Origin: Euonymus europaeus
Taxonomy: Eukaryota > Streptophyta > Magnoliopsida > Celastrales > Celastraceae
Reading direction: 5' to 3'
Length of the DNA: 64,000 nt
Assembly (NCBI GenBank): GCA_963580455.1
Contig: OY756962.1
Span: 16,014,001 to 16,078,000 of the forward strand
The notes below the pieces were generated by a model. That model ran no database searches. It had not been told where the DNA came from and saw only the letters and a program-made list of their open reading frames with translations. This document shows, piece after piece, positions 48,491-63,464 of the stretch. Every line of letters starts with the position of its first letter. Within the stretch, counting starts at the first letter, position 1. The position numbers were made by a program, and so were the translations under genes.

Positions 48491-50639
48491 GAGAGTTGAG
48501 CAACTTCGGACCAACAAAGTTGCTCGGGATACACTTTTTATTTATCTTCTTTGTAAAATTTTACCAGTATAAGCTTCCTAGATTATTTCGATGCTAAAAC
48601 ACCATCTTTCTGTGACAAATGGACAAAACCGTTAAAAGCCCTTCCATAGAGAGAGTTGAGCAACTTCGGACCATCAAAGTTGCTCGGGATACACTTTTTA
48701 TTGTTCTTCTATGTCAAATTTTACGAGTATAAGCTTCATAGATTATTTCGATGTTAAAACACCATCTTTCTTTGACAAATGGACAAAACGGTAAAATGCC
48801 CCTCCATAGAGAGAGTTGAGCAACTTCGGACCATCAAAGTTGCTCGGTGTACACTTTTTATTGTTATTCTATGTCAAATTTTATGAGTATAAGCTTTCAA
48901 GATTATTTCGATTCCAAATCACCAACTTTCTATGAGAAATGGACAAAACCGTTAAATGCTCCTACATAGAGAGTGTGGAGCAACTTCGAACCATCAAAGT
49001 TGTTCGATGTACGCTTTTTATTTTACTTCTATGTTAAATTTTATGAGTATAAGCTTCCTATATTATTTCGATGCCAAAAAATGAACTTTTTATGACAAAT
49101 GGACAAAACCGTTAAATGCCCCTCCATAGAGAGAGTTGAGCAATTTCGGACCATCAAAGTTGCTCGGTGTACACTTTTTATTGTTATTCTATTTAAAATT
49201 TTATGAGTATAAGCTTGCAAGATTATTTCGATTCCAAATTACCAACTTTCTATGAGAAATGGACAAAACCGTTACAAGCTCCTCCATAGAGAGAGTGGAG
49301 CAACTTTGAAAAATCAAAGTTGCTCGATGTAAACTTTTTATTGTTCTTCTATGTTAAATTTTATGAGTATAAGCTTCCTAGATTATTTCGATGCCAAAAA
49401 ACAAACTTTTTACGACAAATGCACAAAACAGTTAAAAGCTCCTCCATAGAGAGAGTTGAGATACTTCGGAACGTCAAAGTTGCTAGGTGTACACTTTTTA
49501 TTGTTCTTCCTTGTCAAATTTTACGAGTATACGCTTCCAATATTATTTTGTTGCCAAAACACCAACTTTTTATCACAAATGGACAAAACCGTTAAAAGCC
49601 CCTCCATAGAGAGAGTTGAGCAAATTCGGACCAACAAAGTTTCTCGGGATACACTTTTTATTGTTCTTCTATGTCAAATTTTACGAGTATAAGCTTCCTA
49701 GATTGTTTCGATGCCAAAACACCATCTTTGTTTGACAAATGGACAAAACCGTTAAAAGCCCCTCCATAGAGAGAGTTGAGCAACTTCGGACCATCAAAGT
49801 TGCTCGGTGTATACTTTTTATTGTTATTCTATGTAAAATTTTATGAGTATAAGCTTCCAAGATTATTTCGATTCCAAATCACCAACTTTCTATGAGAAAC
49901 GGACAAAACCGTTAAAAGCTCCTTCATAGAGAGAGTTGAGCAACTTCGAACCATCAAAGTTGCTCGATGTAAACTTTTTATTGTTCTTCTATGTTAAATT
50001 TTATGAGTATAAGCTTCGAAGATTGTTTCGATGCCAAAACACCAACTTTCTATCACAAATGGACAAAACCGTTAGAAGCCCCTCCATAGAGAGAGTTGAG
50101 CAACTTCGGACCAACAAAGTTGCTCGGGATACACTTTTTATAGTTCTTCTATGTCAAATTTTACGAGTATAAGCTTCCTAGATTATTTCGATGCTAAAAC
50201 CCCATATTTCCATGACAAATGGACAAAACCGTTAAAAGCTCCTCCATAGAGAGAGTTGAGCAACTTCGGACCATCAAAGTTGCTTGGTGTACACTTTTTA
50301 TTGTTCTTCTATGTCAAGTTTTACGAGTATAATCTTCCAGGACTATTTCGATTCTAAATCACCAACTTTCTATGAGAAATGGACAAGACCGTTAAAAGCT
50401 CCTCAATAGAGAGTGTGGAGCAACTTCGGACCATCAAATTTGCTCGATGTACACTTTTTATTGTTCTTCTATGTTAAATTTTATGAGTATAAGCTTCCTA
50501 GATTATTTCGATGACAAAAAACGAACTTTGTACGACAAATGGACAAAACTGTTAAAATCTTCTCCATAGAGAGAGTTGAGCAACTTCGGACCATCAAAGT
50601 TGCTCGGTGTACACTTTTTATTGTTCTTCTATTTCAAAT

Positions 50640-52740
50640 TTTACGAGTATAAGCTTCCTAGATTATTTCGATGATAAAACACCATTTTTCTATGACAAAT
50701 GGACAAAACCGTTAAAAGCCCCTCCATAGAGAGAGTTGAGCAACTTCGGACCATCAAAGTTGCTCGGTGTACACTTTTTATTGTTATTCTATGTCAAATT
50801 TTATGAGTATAAGCTTCCAAGATTATTTCTATTCCAAATCAACAACTTTCTATGAGAAATGGACAAAACCGTTAAAAGCTCCTCCATAGAGAGAGTTGAG
50901 CAACTTGGAACCATCAAAGTTGCTCGATGTAAACTTTTTATTGTTCTTTTATGTTAAATTTTATGAGTATAAGCTTCCTAGATTATTTCGATGCCAAAAA
51001 ACAAACTTTTTACGACAAATGGACAAAACCATTAAAAGCTCCTCCATAGAGAGAGTTGAGATACTTCGGACCATCAAAGTTGCTCGGTGTACACTTTTTA
51101 TTGTTCTTCCATGTCAAATTTTACGAGTATAAGCTTCCAAGATTATTTTGTTGCCAAAACACCAACTTTTTATCACAAATGGACAAAACTGTTAAAAGCT
51201 CCTCTATAGAGAGAGTTGAGCAAATTCGGACCAACAAAGTTTCTCGGGATACACTTTTTATTATTCTTCTATGTCAAATTTTACGAGTATAAGTTTCCTA
51301 GATTATTTCGATGTTAAAACACCATCTTTCTTTGACAAATGGACAAAACCGTTAAAGCCCCTCGATAGAGAGAGTTGAGCAACTTCGGACTAACAAAGTT
51401 GCTCGGGATACACTTTTTATTGTTCTTCTATGTCAAATTTTACGAGTATAAGCTTCCTAGATTATTTTGATGCTAAAACACCATATTTCCATGACAAATG
51501 GACAAAACCGTTAAAAGCTCCTCCATAGAGAGAGTTGAGCAACTTCGGACCATCAAAGTTGCTCGGTGTACACTTTTTATTGTTCTTCTATGTCAAATTT
51601 TATGAGTATAAGCTTCCAAGATTATTTCAATTCCAAATCACCAACTTTCTATGAGAAATGGACAAAACCGTTAAAAGCTCCTCCATAGAGAGAGTTGAGC
51701 AACTTCGGACCATCAAAGTTGCTCGGTGTACACTTTTTATTGTTCTTCTATGTCAAATTTTATGAGTATAAGCCTCCTAGATTATTTCGATGCCAAAAAA
51801 CGAACTTTTTACGACAGATGGACAAAACCGTTTAAAGCTCCTCCATAGAGAGAGTTGAGATACTTCGGACCATCAAAGTTGCTCGGTGTACACATTTTAT
51901 TGTTCTTCCATGTCAAATTTTACGAGTATAAGCTTCCAAGATTATTTTGTTGCCAAAACACCAACTTTTTATCACAAATAGACAAAACCGTTAAAAGCTC
52001 CTCCATAGAGAGAGTTGAGCAAATTCGGACCAAAAAAGTTTATCGGGATACACTTTTTATTGTTCATCTATGTCAAATTTTACGAGTATAAGCTTCCTAG
52101 ATTATTTCGATGTTAAAACACCATCTTTCTTCGACAAATGGACAAAACCGTTAAAAGCCCCTCCATAGAGAGAGTTGAGCAACTTAGGACCATCAAAGTT
52201 GCTCGGTGTACACTTTTTATTGTTATTCTATGTCAAATTTTATGAGTATAAGCTTCCAAGATTATTTCGATTCCAAATCACCAATTTCTATGAGAAATGG
52301 ACAAAATCGTTAAAATCTCCTACATAGAGAGAGTTGAGCAACTTCGAACGATCAAATTTGCTCGATGTAAACTTTTTATTGTTCTTCTATGTTAAATTTT
52401 ATGAGTATAAGCCTCCTAGATTATTTCGATGCCAAAAAACGAACTTTTTACGACAGATGGACAAAACCGTTTAAAGCTCCTCCATAGAGAGAGTTGAGAT
52501 ACTTCGGACATCAAAGTTGCTCGGTGTACACATTTTATTGTTCTTCCATATCAAATTTTACGAGTATAAGCTTCCAAGATTATTTTGTTGCCAAAACACC
52601 AAGTTTTTATCACAAATGGACAAAACCGTTAAAAGCTCCTCCATAGAGAGAGTTGAGCAAATTCGGACCAACAAAGTTTATCGGGATACACTTTTTATTG
52701 TTCTTCTATGTCAAATTTTACGAGTATAAGCATCCAAGAT
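50640..52740. repeat. Right-arm HOR, copy 1
   Basis: The block matches about 53358-55460 at an offset of 2,717-2,718 bp. Shared markers include GATGATAAAACACC, AACTTGGAACC, ATTTTGTTGCC, CACCATATTTCCATG, AAGCCTCCTAG and GTTTATCGGG. The block shows the T2-T4-T3-T1 order with occasional extra T3 monomers. Confidence 0.8.
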
Positions 52741-53357
52741 TATTTCGATTCCAAATCTCCATCTTTCTTTGACAAATGGACAAAACCGTTAAAAGCCCCT
52801 CCATAGAGAGAGTTGAGCAACTTCGGACTAACAAAGTTGCTCGGGATACACTTTTTATTGTTCTTCTATGTCAAATTTTACGAATATAAGCTTCCTAGAT
52901 TATTTTGATGCTAAAACACCATATTTCCATGACAAATGGACAAAACCGTTAAAAGCTCCTCCATAGAGAGAGTTGAGCAACTTCGGACCATCAAAGTTGC
53001 TCGGTGTACACTTTTTATTGTTCTTCTATGTTAAATTTTATGAGTATAAGCTTCCTAGATTATTTCGATGACAAAAAACGAACTTTCTACGACAAATGGA
53101 CAAAACTGTTAAAATCTTCTCCATAGAGAGAGTTGAGCAACTTCGGACCATCAAAGTTGCTCGGTGTACACTTTTTATTGTTCTTCTATGTCAAATTTTA
53201 CGAGTATAAGCTTCCAAGAATATTTCGATTCCAAATTTCCAACTTTCTATGAGAAATGGACAAAACCATTATAAGCTCCTCCATAGAGAGAGTTGAGATA
53301 CTTCGGACAATCAAAGTTGCTCGGTGTACACTTTTTATTGTTCTTCTATTTCAAATT

Positions 53358-55460
53358 TTACGAGTATAAGCTTCCTAGATTATTTCGATGATAAAACACC
53401 ATTTTTCTATGACAAATGGACAAAACCGTTAAAAGCCCCTCCATAGAGAGAGTTGAGCAACTTCGGACCATCAAAGTTGCTCGGTGTACACTTTTTATTG
53501 TTATTCTATGTCAAATTTTATGAGTATAAGCTTCCAAAATTATTTCTATTCCAAATCAACAACTTTCTATGAGAAATGGACAAAACCGTTAAAAGCTCCT
53601 CCATAGAGAGAGTTGAGCAACTTGGAACCATCAAAGTTGCTCGATGTAAACTTTTTATTGTTCTTTTATGTTAAATTTTATGAGTATAAGCTTCCTAGAT
53701 TATTTCGATGCCAAAAAACAAACTTTTTACGACAAATGGACAAAACCATTAAAAGCTCCTCCATAGAGAGAGTTGAGATACTTCGGACCATCAAAGTTGC
53801 TCGGTGTACACTTTTTATTGTTCTTCCATGTCAAATTTTACGAGTATAAGCTTCCAAGATTATTTTGTTGCCAAAACACCAACTTTTTATCACAAATGGA
53901 CAAAACTGTTAAAAGCTCCTCTATAGAGAGAGTTGAGCAAATTCGGACCAACAAAGTTTCTCGGGATACACTTTTTATTATTCTTCTATGTCAAATTTTA
54001 CGAGTATAAGTTTCCTAGATTATTTCGATGTTAAAACACCATCTTTCTTTGACAAATGGACAAAACCGTTAAAAGCCCCTCCATAGAGAGAGTTGAGCAA
54101 CTTCGGACTAACAAAGTTGCTCGGGATACAATTTTTATTGTTCTTCTATGTCAAATTTTACGAGTATAGGCTTCCTAGATTATTTTGATGCTAAAACACC
54201 ATATTTCCATGACAAATGGACAAAACCGTTAAAAGCTCCTCCATAGAGAGAGTTGAGCAACTTCGGACCATCAAAGTTGCTCGGTGTACACTTTTTATTG
54301 TTCTTCTATGTCAAATTTTATGAGTATAAGCTTCCAAGATTATTTCAATTCCAAATCACCAACTTTCTATGAGAAATGGACAAAACCGTTAAAAGCTCCT
54401 CCATAGAGAGAGTTGAGCAACTTCGGACCATCAAAGTTGCTCGGTGTACACTTTTTATTGTTCTTCTATGTCAAATTTTATGAGTATAAGCCTCCTAGAT
54501 TATTTCGATGCCAAAAAACGAACTTTTTACGACAGATGGACAAAACCGTTTAAAGCTCCTCCATAGAGAGAGTTGAGATACTTCGGACCATCAAAGTTGC
54601 TCGGTGTACACATTTTATTGTTCTTCCATGTCAAATTTTACGAGTATAAGCTTCCAAGATTATTTTGTTCCCAAAACACCAACTTTTTATCACAAATGGA
54701 CAAAACCGTTAAAAGCTCCTCCATAGAGAGAGTTGAGCAAATTCGGACCAACAAAGTTTATCGGGATACACTTTTTATTGTTCATCTATGTCAAATTTTA
54801 CGAGTATAAGCTTCCTAGATTATTTCGATGTTAAAACACCATCTTTCTTCGACAAATGGACAAAACCGTTAAAAGCCCCTCCATAGAGAGAGTTGAGCAA
54901 CTTAGGACCATCAAAGTTGCTCGGTGTACACTTTTTATTGTTATTCTATGTCAAATTTTATGAGTATAAGCTTCCAAGATTATTTCGATTCCAAATCACC
55001 AATTTCTATGAGAAATGGACAAAATCGTTAAAATCTCCTACATAGAGAGAGTTGAGCAACTTCGAACGATCAAATTTGCTCGATGTAAACTTTTTATTGT
55101 TATTCTATGTTAAATTTTATGAGTATAAGCCTCCTAGATTATTTCGATGCCAAAAAACGAACTTTTTACGACAGATGGACAAAACCGTTTAAAGCTCCTC
55201 CATAGAGAGAGTTGAGATACTTCGGACCATCAAAATTGCTCGGTGTACACATTTTATTGTTCTTCCATGTCAAATTTTACGAGTATAAGCTTCCAAGATT
55301 ATTTTGTTGCCAAAACACCAACTTTTTATCACAAATGGACAAAACCGTTAAAAGCTCCTCCATAGAGAGAGTTGAGCAAATTCGGACCAACAAAGTTTAT
55401 CGGGATACACTTTTTATTGTTCTTCTATGTCAAATTTTACGAGTATAAGCATCCAAGATT
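53358..55460. repeat. Right-arm HOR, copy 2
   Basis: This is the second copy of 50640-52740. From about 53691 it is also repeated at 55930-57690 with an offset of 2,239 bp (one base short of 14 monomers). The sequence just before 53358 has one extra T1-like monomer relative to copy 1, with AAGAATATTTCGATTCC at about 53217. Confidence 0.8.
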
Positions 55461-55929
55461 ATTTCGATTCCAAATCACCATCTTTCTTTGACAAATGGAC
55501 AAAACCGTTAAAAGCCCCTCCATAGAGAGAGTTGAGCAACTTCGGACTAACAAAGTTGCTCGGGATACATTTTTTATTGTTCTTCTATGTCAAATTTTAC
55601 GAGTATAAGCTTCCTAGATTATTTTGATGTTAAAACACCATATTTCCATGACAAATGGACAAAACCGTTAAAAGCTCCTCCATAGAGAGAGTTGAGCAAC
55701 TTCGGACCATCAAAGTTGCTCGGTGTACACTTTTTATTGTTCTTCTTTGTCAAATTTTATGAGTATAAGCTTCCAAGATTATTTCAATTCCAAATCACCA
55801 ACTTTCTATGAGACATGGACAAAACCGTTAAAAGCTCCTCCATAGAGAGAGTTGAGCAACTTCGGACCATCAAAGTTGCTCGGTGTACACTTTTTATTGT
55901 TCTTCTATGTTAAATTTTATGAGTATAAG

Positions 55930-57690
55930 CTTCCTAGATTATTTCGATGCCAAAAAACAAACTTTTTACGACAAATGGACAAAACCATTAAAAGCTCCTC
56001 CATAGAGAGAGTTGAGATACTTCGGACCATCAAAGTTGCTCGGTGTACACTTTTTATTGTTCTTCCATGTCAAATTTTACGAGTATAAGCTTCCAAGATT
56101 ATTTTGTTGCCAAAACACCAACTTTTTATCACAAATGGACAAAACTGTTAAAAGCTCCTCTATAGAGAGAGTTGAGCAAATTCGGACCAACAAAGTTTCT
56201 TGGGATACACTTTTTATTATTCTTCTATGTCAAATTTTACGAGAATAAGTTTCCTAGATTATTTCGATGTTAAAACACCATCTTTCTTTGACAAATGGAC
56301 AAAACCGTTAAAAGCCCCTCCATAGAGAGAGTTGAGCAACTTCGGACTAACAAAGTTGCTCGGGATACACTTTTTATTGTTCTTCTATGTCAAATTTTAC
56401 GAGTATAAGCTTCCTAGATTATTTTGATGCTAAAACACCATATTTCCATGACAAATGGACAAAACCGTTAAAAGCTCCTCCATAGAGAGAGTTGAGCAAC
56501 TTCGGACCATCAAAGTTGCTAGGTGTACACTTTTTATTGTTCTTCTTTGTCAAATTTTATGAGTATAAGCTTCCAAGATTTTTTCAATTCCAAATCACCA
56601 ACTTTCTATGAGAAATGGACAAAACCGTTAAAAGCTCCTCCATAGAGAGAGTTGAGCAACTTCGGACCATCAAAGTTGCTCGGTGTACACTTTTTATTGT
56701 TCTTCTATGTCAAATTTTATGAGTATAAGCCTCCAAGATTATTTCGATGCCAAAAAATGAACTTTTTACGACAGATGGACAAATTCGTTTAAAGCTCCTC
56801 CATAGAGAGAGTTGAGATACTTCGGACCATCAAAGTTGCTCGGTGTACACATTTTATTGTTCTTCCATGTCAAATTTTACGAGTATAAGCTTCCAAGATT
56901 ATTTTGTTGCCAAAACACCAACTTTTTATCACAAATGGACAAAACCGTTAAAAGCTCCTCCATAGAGAGAGTTGAGCAAATTCGGACCAACAAAGTTTAT
57001 CGGGATACACTTTTTATTGTTCATCTATGTCAAATTTTACGAGTATAAGCTTCCTAGATTATTTCGATGTTAAAACACCATCTTTCTTCGACAAATGGAC
57101 AAAACCGTTAAAAGGCCCTCCATAGAGAGAGTTGAGCAACTTAGGACCATCAAAGTTGCTCGGTGTACACTTTTTATTGTTATTCTATGTCAAATTTTAT
57201 GAGTATAAGCTTCCAAGATTATTTCGATTCCAAATCACTAATTTCTACGAGAAATGGAAAAAATCGTTAAAATCTCCTACATAGAGAGAGTTGAGCAACT
57301 TCGAACGATCAAATTTGCTCGATGTAAACTTTTTATTGTTCTTCTATGTTAAATTTTATGAGTATAAGCCTCCTAGATTATTTCGATGCCAAAAAACGAA
57401 CTTTTTACGACAGATGGACAAAACCGTTTAAAGCTCCTCCATAGAGAGAGTTGAGATACTTCGGACCATCAAAGTTGCTCGGTGTACACATTTTATTGTT
57501 CTTCCATGTCAAATTTTACGAGTATAAGCTTCCAAGATTATTTTGTTGCCAAAACACCAACTTTTTATCACAAATGGACAAAACCGTTAAAAGCTCCTCC
57601 ATAGAGAGAGTTGAGCAAATTCGGACCAACAAAGTTTATCGGGATACACTTTTTATTGTTCTTCTATGTCAAATTTTACGAGTATAAACT
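55930..57690. repeat. Right-arm HOR, copy 3
   Basis: This is the third copy, matching 53691-55452 at 2,239 bp. Private variants include GACAAATTCGTTTAAAG at about 56780 and AAAAGGCCCTCC at about 57112. After 57690 it diverges from copy 2 at the GTATAAACTTCC text. Confidence 0.8.
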
Positions 57691-58059
57691 TCCTAGATTA
57701 TTTCGATGTTAAAACACCGTCTTTCTTTGACAAATGGACAAAACCGTTAAAGGCCCCTCCATAGAGAGAGTTGAGCAACTTCGGACCATCAAAGTTGTTC
57801 GGTGTACACTTTTTATTGTTATTCTATGTCAAATTTTATGAGTATAAGCTTCGAAGATTATTTCGATTCCAAATCACCAACTTTCTATGAGAAATGGACA
57901 AAACCGTTAAAAGCTCCTACATAGAGAGAGTTGAGCAACTTCGTACCATCGAAGTTGCTCGATGTAAACTTTTTATTGTTCTTCTATGTTAAATTTTATG
58001 AGTATAAGCTTCCTAGATTATTTTGATGCCAAAAAATGAACTTTTTACGGCAAATGGAC

Positions 58060-59600
58060 AAAACCGTTAAAAGCCCCTCCATAGAGAGAGTTGAGCAACT
58101 TTGGACCATCAAAGTTGCTCGATGTAAACTTTTTATTATTCTTCTATGTTAAATTTTATGAGTATATGCTTCCTAGATTATTTCGATGCCAAAAAACAAA
58201 CTTTTTACGACAAATGGACAAAACCGTTAAAAGCTCCTCCATAGAGAGAGTTGAGAAACTTCGGACCATCAAAGTTGCTCGGTGTACACTTTTTATTGTT
58301 CTTCTATGTCAAATTTTACGAATATAAGCTTCAAAGATTATTTCGATGCCAAAACACCAACTTTTTATCACAAATTGACAAAAACGTTAAAAGCTCCTCC
58401 ATAGATTGAGTGGAGCAACTTCGGACCAACAAAGTTGCTCGGGATACACTTTTTATTTTTCTTCTTTGTAAAATTTTACAAGTATAAGCTTCCAAGATTA
58501 TTTCGATTCCAAATCACCAACTTTCTATGAGAAATGGACAAAACCGTTAAAAGCTCCTCCATAGAGAGAGTTGAGCAACTTCGAACCGTCAAAGTTGCTC
58601 GATGTACACATTTATTGTTCTTCTATGTTAAATTTTATGAGTATAAGCTTCCTAGATTATTTCGATTCCAAAAAATGAACTTTTTACAACAAATGGACAA
58701 AACCTTTAAAAGCTCCTCCATAGAGAGAGTTGAGCAACTTCGGACCATCAAAGTAGCTCGGTGTACACTTTTTATTGTTCTTCCATGTCAAATTTTACGA
58801 GTATAAGCTTCCAAGATTATTTTGTTGCCAAAACACCAACTTTTTATCACAAATGGACAAAACTGTTAAAAGCTCCTCTATAGAGAGAGTTGAGCAAATT
58901 CGGACCAACAAAGTTTCTCGCGATACACTTTTTATTATTCTTCTATGTCAAATTTTACGAGTATAAGTTTCCTAGATTATTTCGATGTTAAAACACCATC
59001 TTTCTTTGACAAATGGACAAAACCATTAAAAGCCCCTCCATAGAGAGAGTTGAGCAACTTCGGACCATCAAAGTTGCTCGGTGTACACTTTTTATTGTTA
59101 TTCTATGTCAAATTTTATGAGTATAAGCTTCCAAGATTATTTCGATTCCAAATCAACAACTTTCTATGAGAAATGGACAAAATCGTTAAAATCTCCTACA
59201 TAGAGAGAGTTGAGCAACTTCGAACCATCAAAGTTGCCCGATGTAAACTTTTTATTGTTCTTCTATGTTAAATTTTATGAGTATAAGCCTCCTAGATTAT
59301 TTCGATGCCAAAAAATGAACTTTTTACGACAGATGGACAAAACCGTTTAAAGCTCCTCCATAGAGAGAATTGAGATACTTCGGACCATCAAAGTTGCTCG
59401 GTGTACACATTTTATTGTTCTTCCATGTCAAATTTTACGAGTATAAGCTTCCAAGATTATTTTGTTGCCAAAACACCAACTATTTATCACAAATGGACAA
59501 AACCGTTAAAAGCTCCTCCAAAGAGAGAGTTGAGCAAATTCGGACCAACAAAGTTTCTCGGGATACACTTGTTATTGTTCTTCTATGTCAAATTTTACGA
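58060..59600. repeat. 2,560-bp-offset near-identical block, copy 1
   Basis: The block matches 60620-62160 at exactly 2,560 bp (16 monomers). Reading along, I see only a handful of differences: CTCGCGAT/CTCGGGAT near 58918, ACCATTAAAAG/ACCGTTAAAAG near 59024, GAGAATTGAG/GAGAGTTGAG near 59366 and a few near the end. Even odd features are kept, such as ATAGATTGAGTGGAGC and the shortened TGTACACATTTATTG. A recent event is implied. Confidence 0.88.
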
Positions 59601-60619
59601 GTATAAACTTCCTAGATTATTTCGATGTTAAAACACCATCTTTCTTTGACAAATGGACAAAAACGTTAAAAGCTCCTCCATAGAGATAGTTGAGCAACTT
59701 CGGACCATCAAAGTTGCTCGGTGTACACTTTTTATTGTTATTCTATGTCAAATTTTATGAGTATAAGCTTCCAAGATTATTTCGATTCTAAATCACCAAC
59801 TTTCTATGAGAAATGGACAAAATCGTTAAAATCTCCTACATAGAGAGAGTTGAGCAACTTCTAACCATCAAAGTTGCTCGATGTACACTTTTTATTGTTC
59901 TTCTATGTCAAATTTTACGAGTCTAAGCTTCAAAGTTTATTTCGATGCCAAAACACCAACTTTTTATCACAAATGGACAAAACCGTTAAAAGCTCCTACA
60001 TAGATTGAGTGGAGCAACTTCGGACCAACAAAGTTGCTCGAGATACACTATTTATTTTTCTTCTTTGTAAAATTTTACAAGTATAAGCTTCCTAGATTAT
60101 TTCGATGCTAAAACACCATCTTTCTATGACAAATAGACAAAACCGTTAAAAGCATCTCCATAGAGAGAGTTGAGCAACTTCGGATCACAAAAGTTGCTCG
60201 GTGTACATTTTTTATTGTTCTTCCATGTCAAATTTTACGAGTATAAGCTTCCAAAATTATTTCGATGCCAAAACACAAACTTTTTATCACAAATAGACAA
60301 AACCGTTGAAAACTCCTCCCTAGAGAGAGTTGAGCAACTTCAGACCAACAAAGTTTCTCGGGATACACTTTTTATTGTTCTTCTATGTCAAATTTTATGA
60401 GTATAAGCTTCCTAGATTATTTCGATGCCAAAACTCCAACTTTTTATCACAAAATGGACAAAACCGTTAAAAGCTCCTTCATAGAGAGAGTTGAGCAAAT
60501 TCGGACCGACAAAGTTTCTCGGGATACACTTTTTATTGTTCTTCTATGTCAAATTTTACGAGTATAGGCTTGCTAGATTATTTCGATGCGAAAACACCAT
60601 CTTTCTATGACAAATGGAC

Positions 60620-62160
60620 AAAACCATTAAAAGCCCCTCCATAGAGAGAGTTGAGCAACTTTGGACCATCAAAGTTGCTCGATGTAAACTTTTTATTATT
60701 CTTCTATGTTAAATTTTATGAGTATATGCTTCCTAGATTATTTCGATGCCAAAAAACAAACTTTTTACGACAAATGGACAAAACCGTTAAAAGCTCCTCC
60801 ATAGAGAGAGTTGAGAAACTTCGGACCATCAAAGTTGCTCGGTGTACACTTTTTATTGTTCTTCTATGTCAAATTTTACGAATATAAGCTTCAAAGATTA
60901 TTTCGATGCCAAAACACCAACTTTTTATCACAAATTGACAAAAACGTTAAAAGCTCCTCCATAGATTGAGTGGAGCAACTTCGGACCAACAAAGTTGCTC
61001 GGGATACACTTTTTATTTTTCTTCTTTGTAAAATTTTACAAGTATAAGCTTCCAAGATTATTTCGATTCCAAATCACCAACTTTCTATGAGAAATGGACA
61101 AAACCGTTAAAAGCTCCTCCATAGAGAGAGTTGAGCAACTTCGAACCGTCAAAGTTGCTCGATGTACACATTTATTGTTCTTCTATGTTAAATTTTATGA
61201 GTATAAGCTTCCTAGATTATTTCGATTCCAAAAAATGAACTTTTTACAACAAATGGACAAAACCTTTAAAAGCTCCTCCATAGAGAGAGTTGAGCAACTT
61301 CGGACCATCAAAGTAGCTCGGTGTACACTTTTTATTGTTCTTCCATGTCAAATTTTACGAGTATAAGCTTCCAAGATTATTTTGTTGCCAAAACACCAAC
61401 TTTTTATCACAAATGGACAAAACTGTTAAAAGCTCCTCTATAGAGAGAGTTGAGCAAATTCGGACCAACAAAGTTTCTCGGGATACACTTTTTATTATTC
61501 TTCTATGTCAAATTTTACGAGTATAAGTTTCCTAGATTATTTCGATGTTAAAACACCATCTTTCTTTGACAAATGGACAAAACCGTTAAAAGCCCCTCCA
61601 TAGAGAGAGTTGAGCAACTTCGGACCATCAAAGTTGCTCGGTGTACACTTTTTATTGTTATTCTATGTCAAATTTTATGAGTATAAGCTTCCAAGATTAT
61701 TTCGATTCCAAATCAACAACTTTCTATGAGAAATGGACAAAATCGTTAAAATCTCCTACATAGAGAGAGTTGAGCAACTTCGAACCATCAAAGTTGCCCG
61801 ATGTAAACTTTTTATTGTTCTTCTATGTTAAATTTTATGAGTATAAGCCTCCTAGATTATTTCGATGCCAAAAAATGAACTTTTTACGACAGATGGACAA
61901 AACCGTTTAAAGCTCCTCCATAGAGAGAGTTGAGATACTTCGGACCATCAAAGTTGCTCGGTGTACACATTTTATTGTTCTTCCATGTCAAATTTTACGA
62001 GTATAAGCTTCCAAGATTATTTTGTTGCCAAAACACCAACTATTTATCACAAATGGACAAAACCGTTAAAAGCTCCTCCATAGAGAGAGTTGAGCAAATT
62101 CGGACCAACAATGTTTCTCGGGATACACTTTTTATTGTTCTTCTATGTCAAATTTTACGA
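60620..62160. repeat. 2,560-bp-offset near-identical block, copy 2
   Basis: This is the second copy of 58060-59600. Its downstream part (about 61880-62330) is itself re-copied 1,120 bp further on (63000-63450), sharing ACCAACAATGTTTCTC, CGATATTAAAAC and AATGGAAAAAACC. Confidence 0.88.
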
Positions 62161-63464
62161 GTATAAGCTTCCTAGATTATTTCGATATTAAAACACCATC
62201 TTTCTTTGACAAATGGAAAAAACCGTTAAAAGCCCCTCCATAGAGAGAGTTGAGCAACTTCGGACCATCAAAGTTGCTCGGTGTACACTTTTTATTGTTA
62301 TTCTATGTCAAATTTTATGAGTATAAGCTTCCAAGATTATTTCGATTCCAAATCACCAACTTTCTATGAGAAATGGACAAAATCGTTAAAAGCTCCTACA
62401 TAGAGAGAGTTGAGCAACTTTGAACCATCAAAGTTGCGCGATGTAAACTTCCTATTGTTCTTCTATTTTAAATTTTATGAGTATAAGCTTCCTAGATTAT
62501 TTCGATGCCAAAAAATGAACTTTTTACGACAGATGGACAAAACCGTTAAAAGCTCCACCATAGAGAGAGTTGAGATACTTCGGACCATCAAAGTTGCTCG
62601 ATGTACACTTTTTATTGTTCTTCGATGTCAAATTTTACGAGTATAAGCTTCCTAGATTATTTCGATGTTAAAACACCATCTTTCTTTGACAAATGGACAA
62701 AACCGTTAAAAGCCCCTCCATAGAGAGAGTTGAGCAACTTCGGACCATCAAAGTTGCTCGGTGTACACTTTTTATTGTTATTCTATGTCAAATTTTATGA
62801 GTATAAGCTTCCAAGATTATTTCGATTCCAAATCACCAACTTTCTATGAGAAATGGACAAAATCGTTAAAAGCTCCTACATAGAGAGAGTTGAGCAACTT
62901 CGAACCATCAAAGTTGCTCGATGTAAACTTTTTATTGTTCTTCTATGTTAAATTTTATGAGTATAAGCCTCCTAGATTATTTCGATGCCAAAAAATGAAC
63001 TTTTTACGACAGATGGACAAAACCGTTTAAAGCTCCTCCATAGAGAGAGTTGAGATACTTCGGACCATCAAAGTTGCTCGGTGTACACATTTTATTGTTC
63101 TTCCATGTCAAATTTTACGAGTATAAGCTTCCAAGATTATTTTGTTGCCAAAACACCAACTATTTATCACAAATGGACAAAACCGTTAAAAGCTCCTCCA
63201 TAGAGAGAGTTGAGCAAATTCGGACCAACAATGTTTCTCGGGATACACTTTTTATTGTTCTTCTATGTCAAATTTTACGAGTATAAGCTTCCTAGATTAT
63301 TTCGATATTAAAACACCATCTTTCTTTGACAAATGGAAAAAACCGTTAAAAGCCCCTCCATAGAGAGAGTTGAGCAACTTCGGACCATCAAAGTTGCTCG
63401 GTGTACACTTTTTATTGTTATTCTATGTCAAATTTTATGAGTATAAGCTTCCAAGATTATTTCG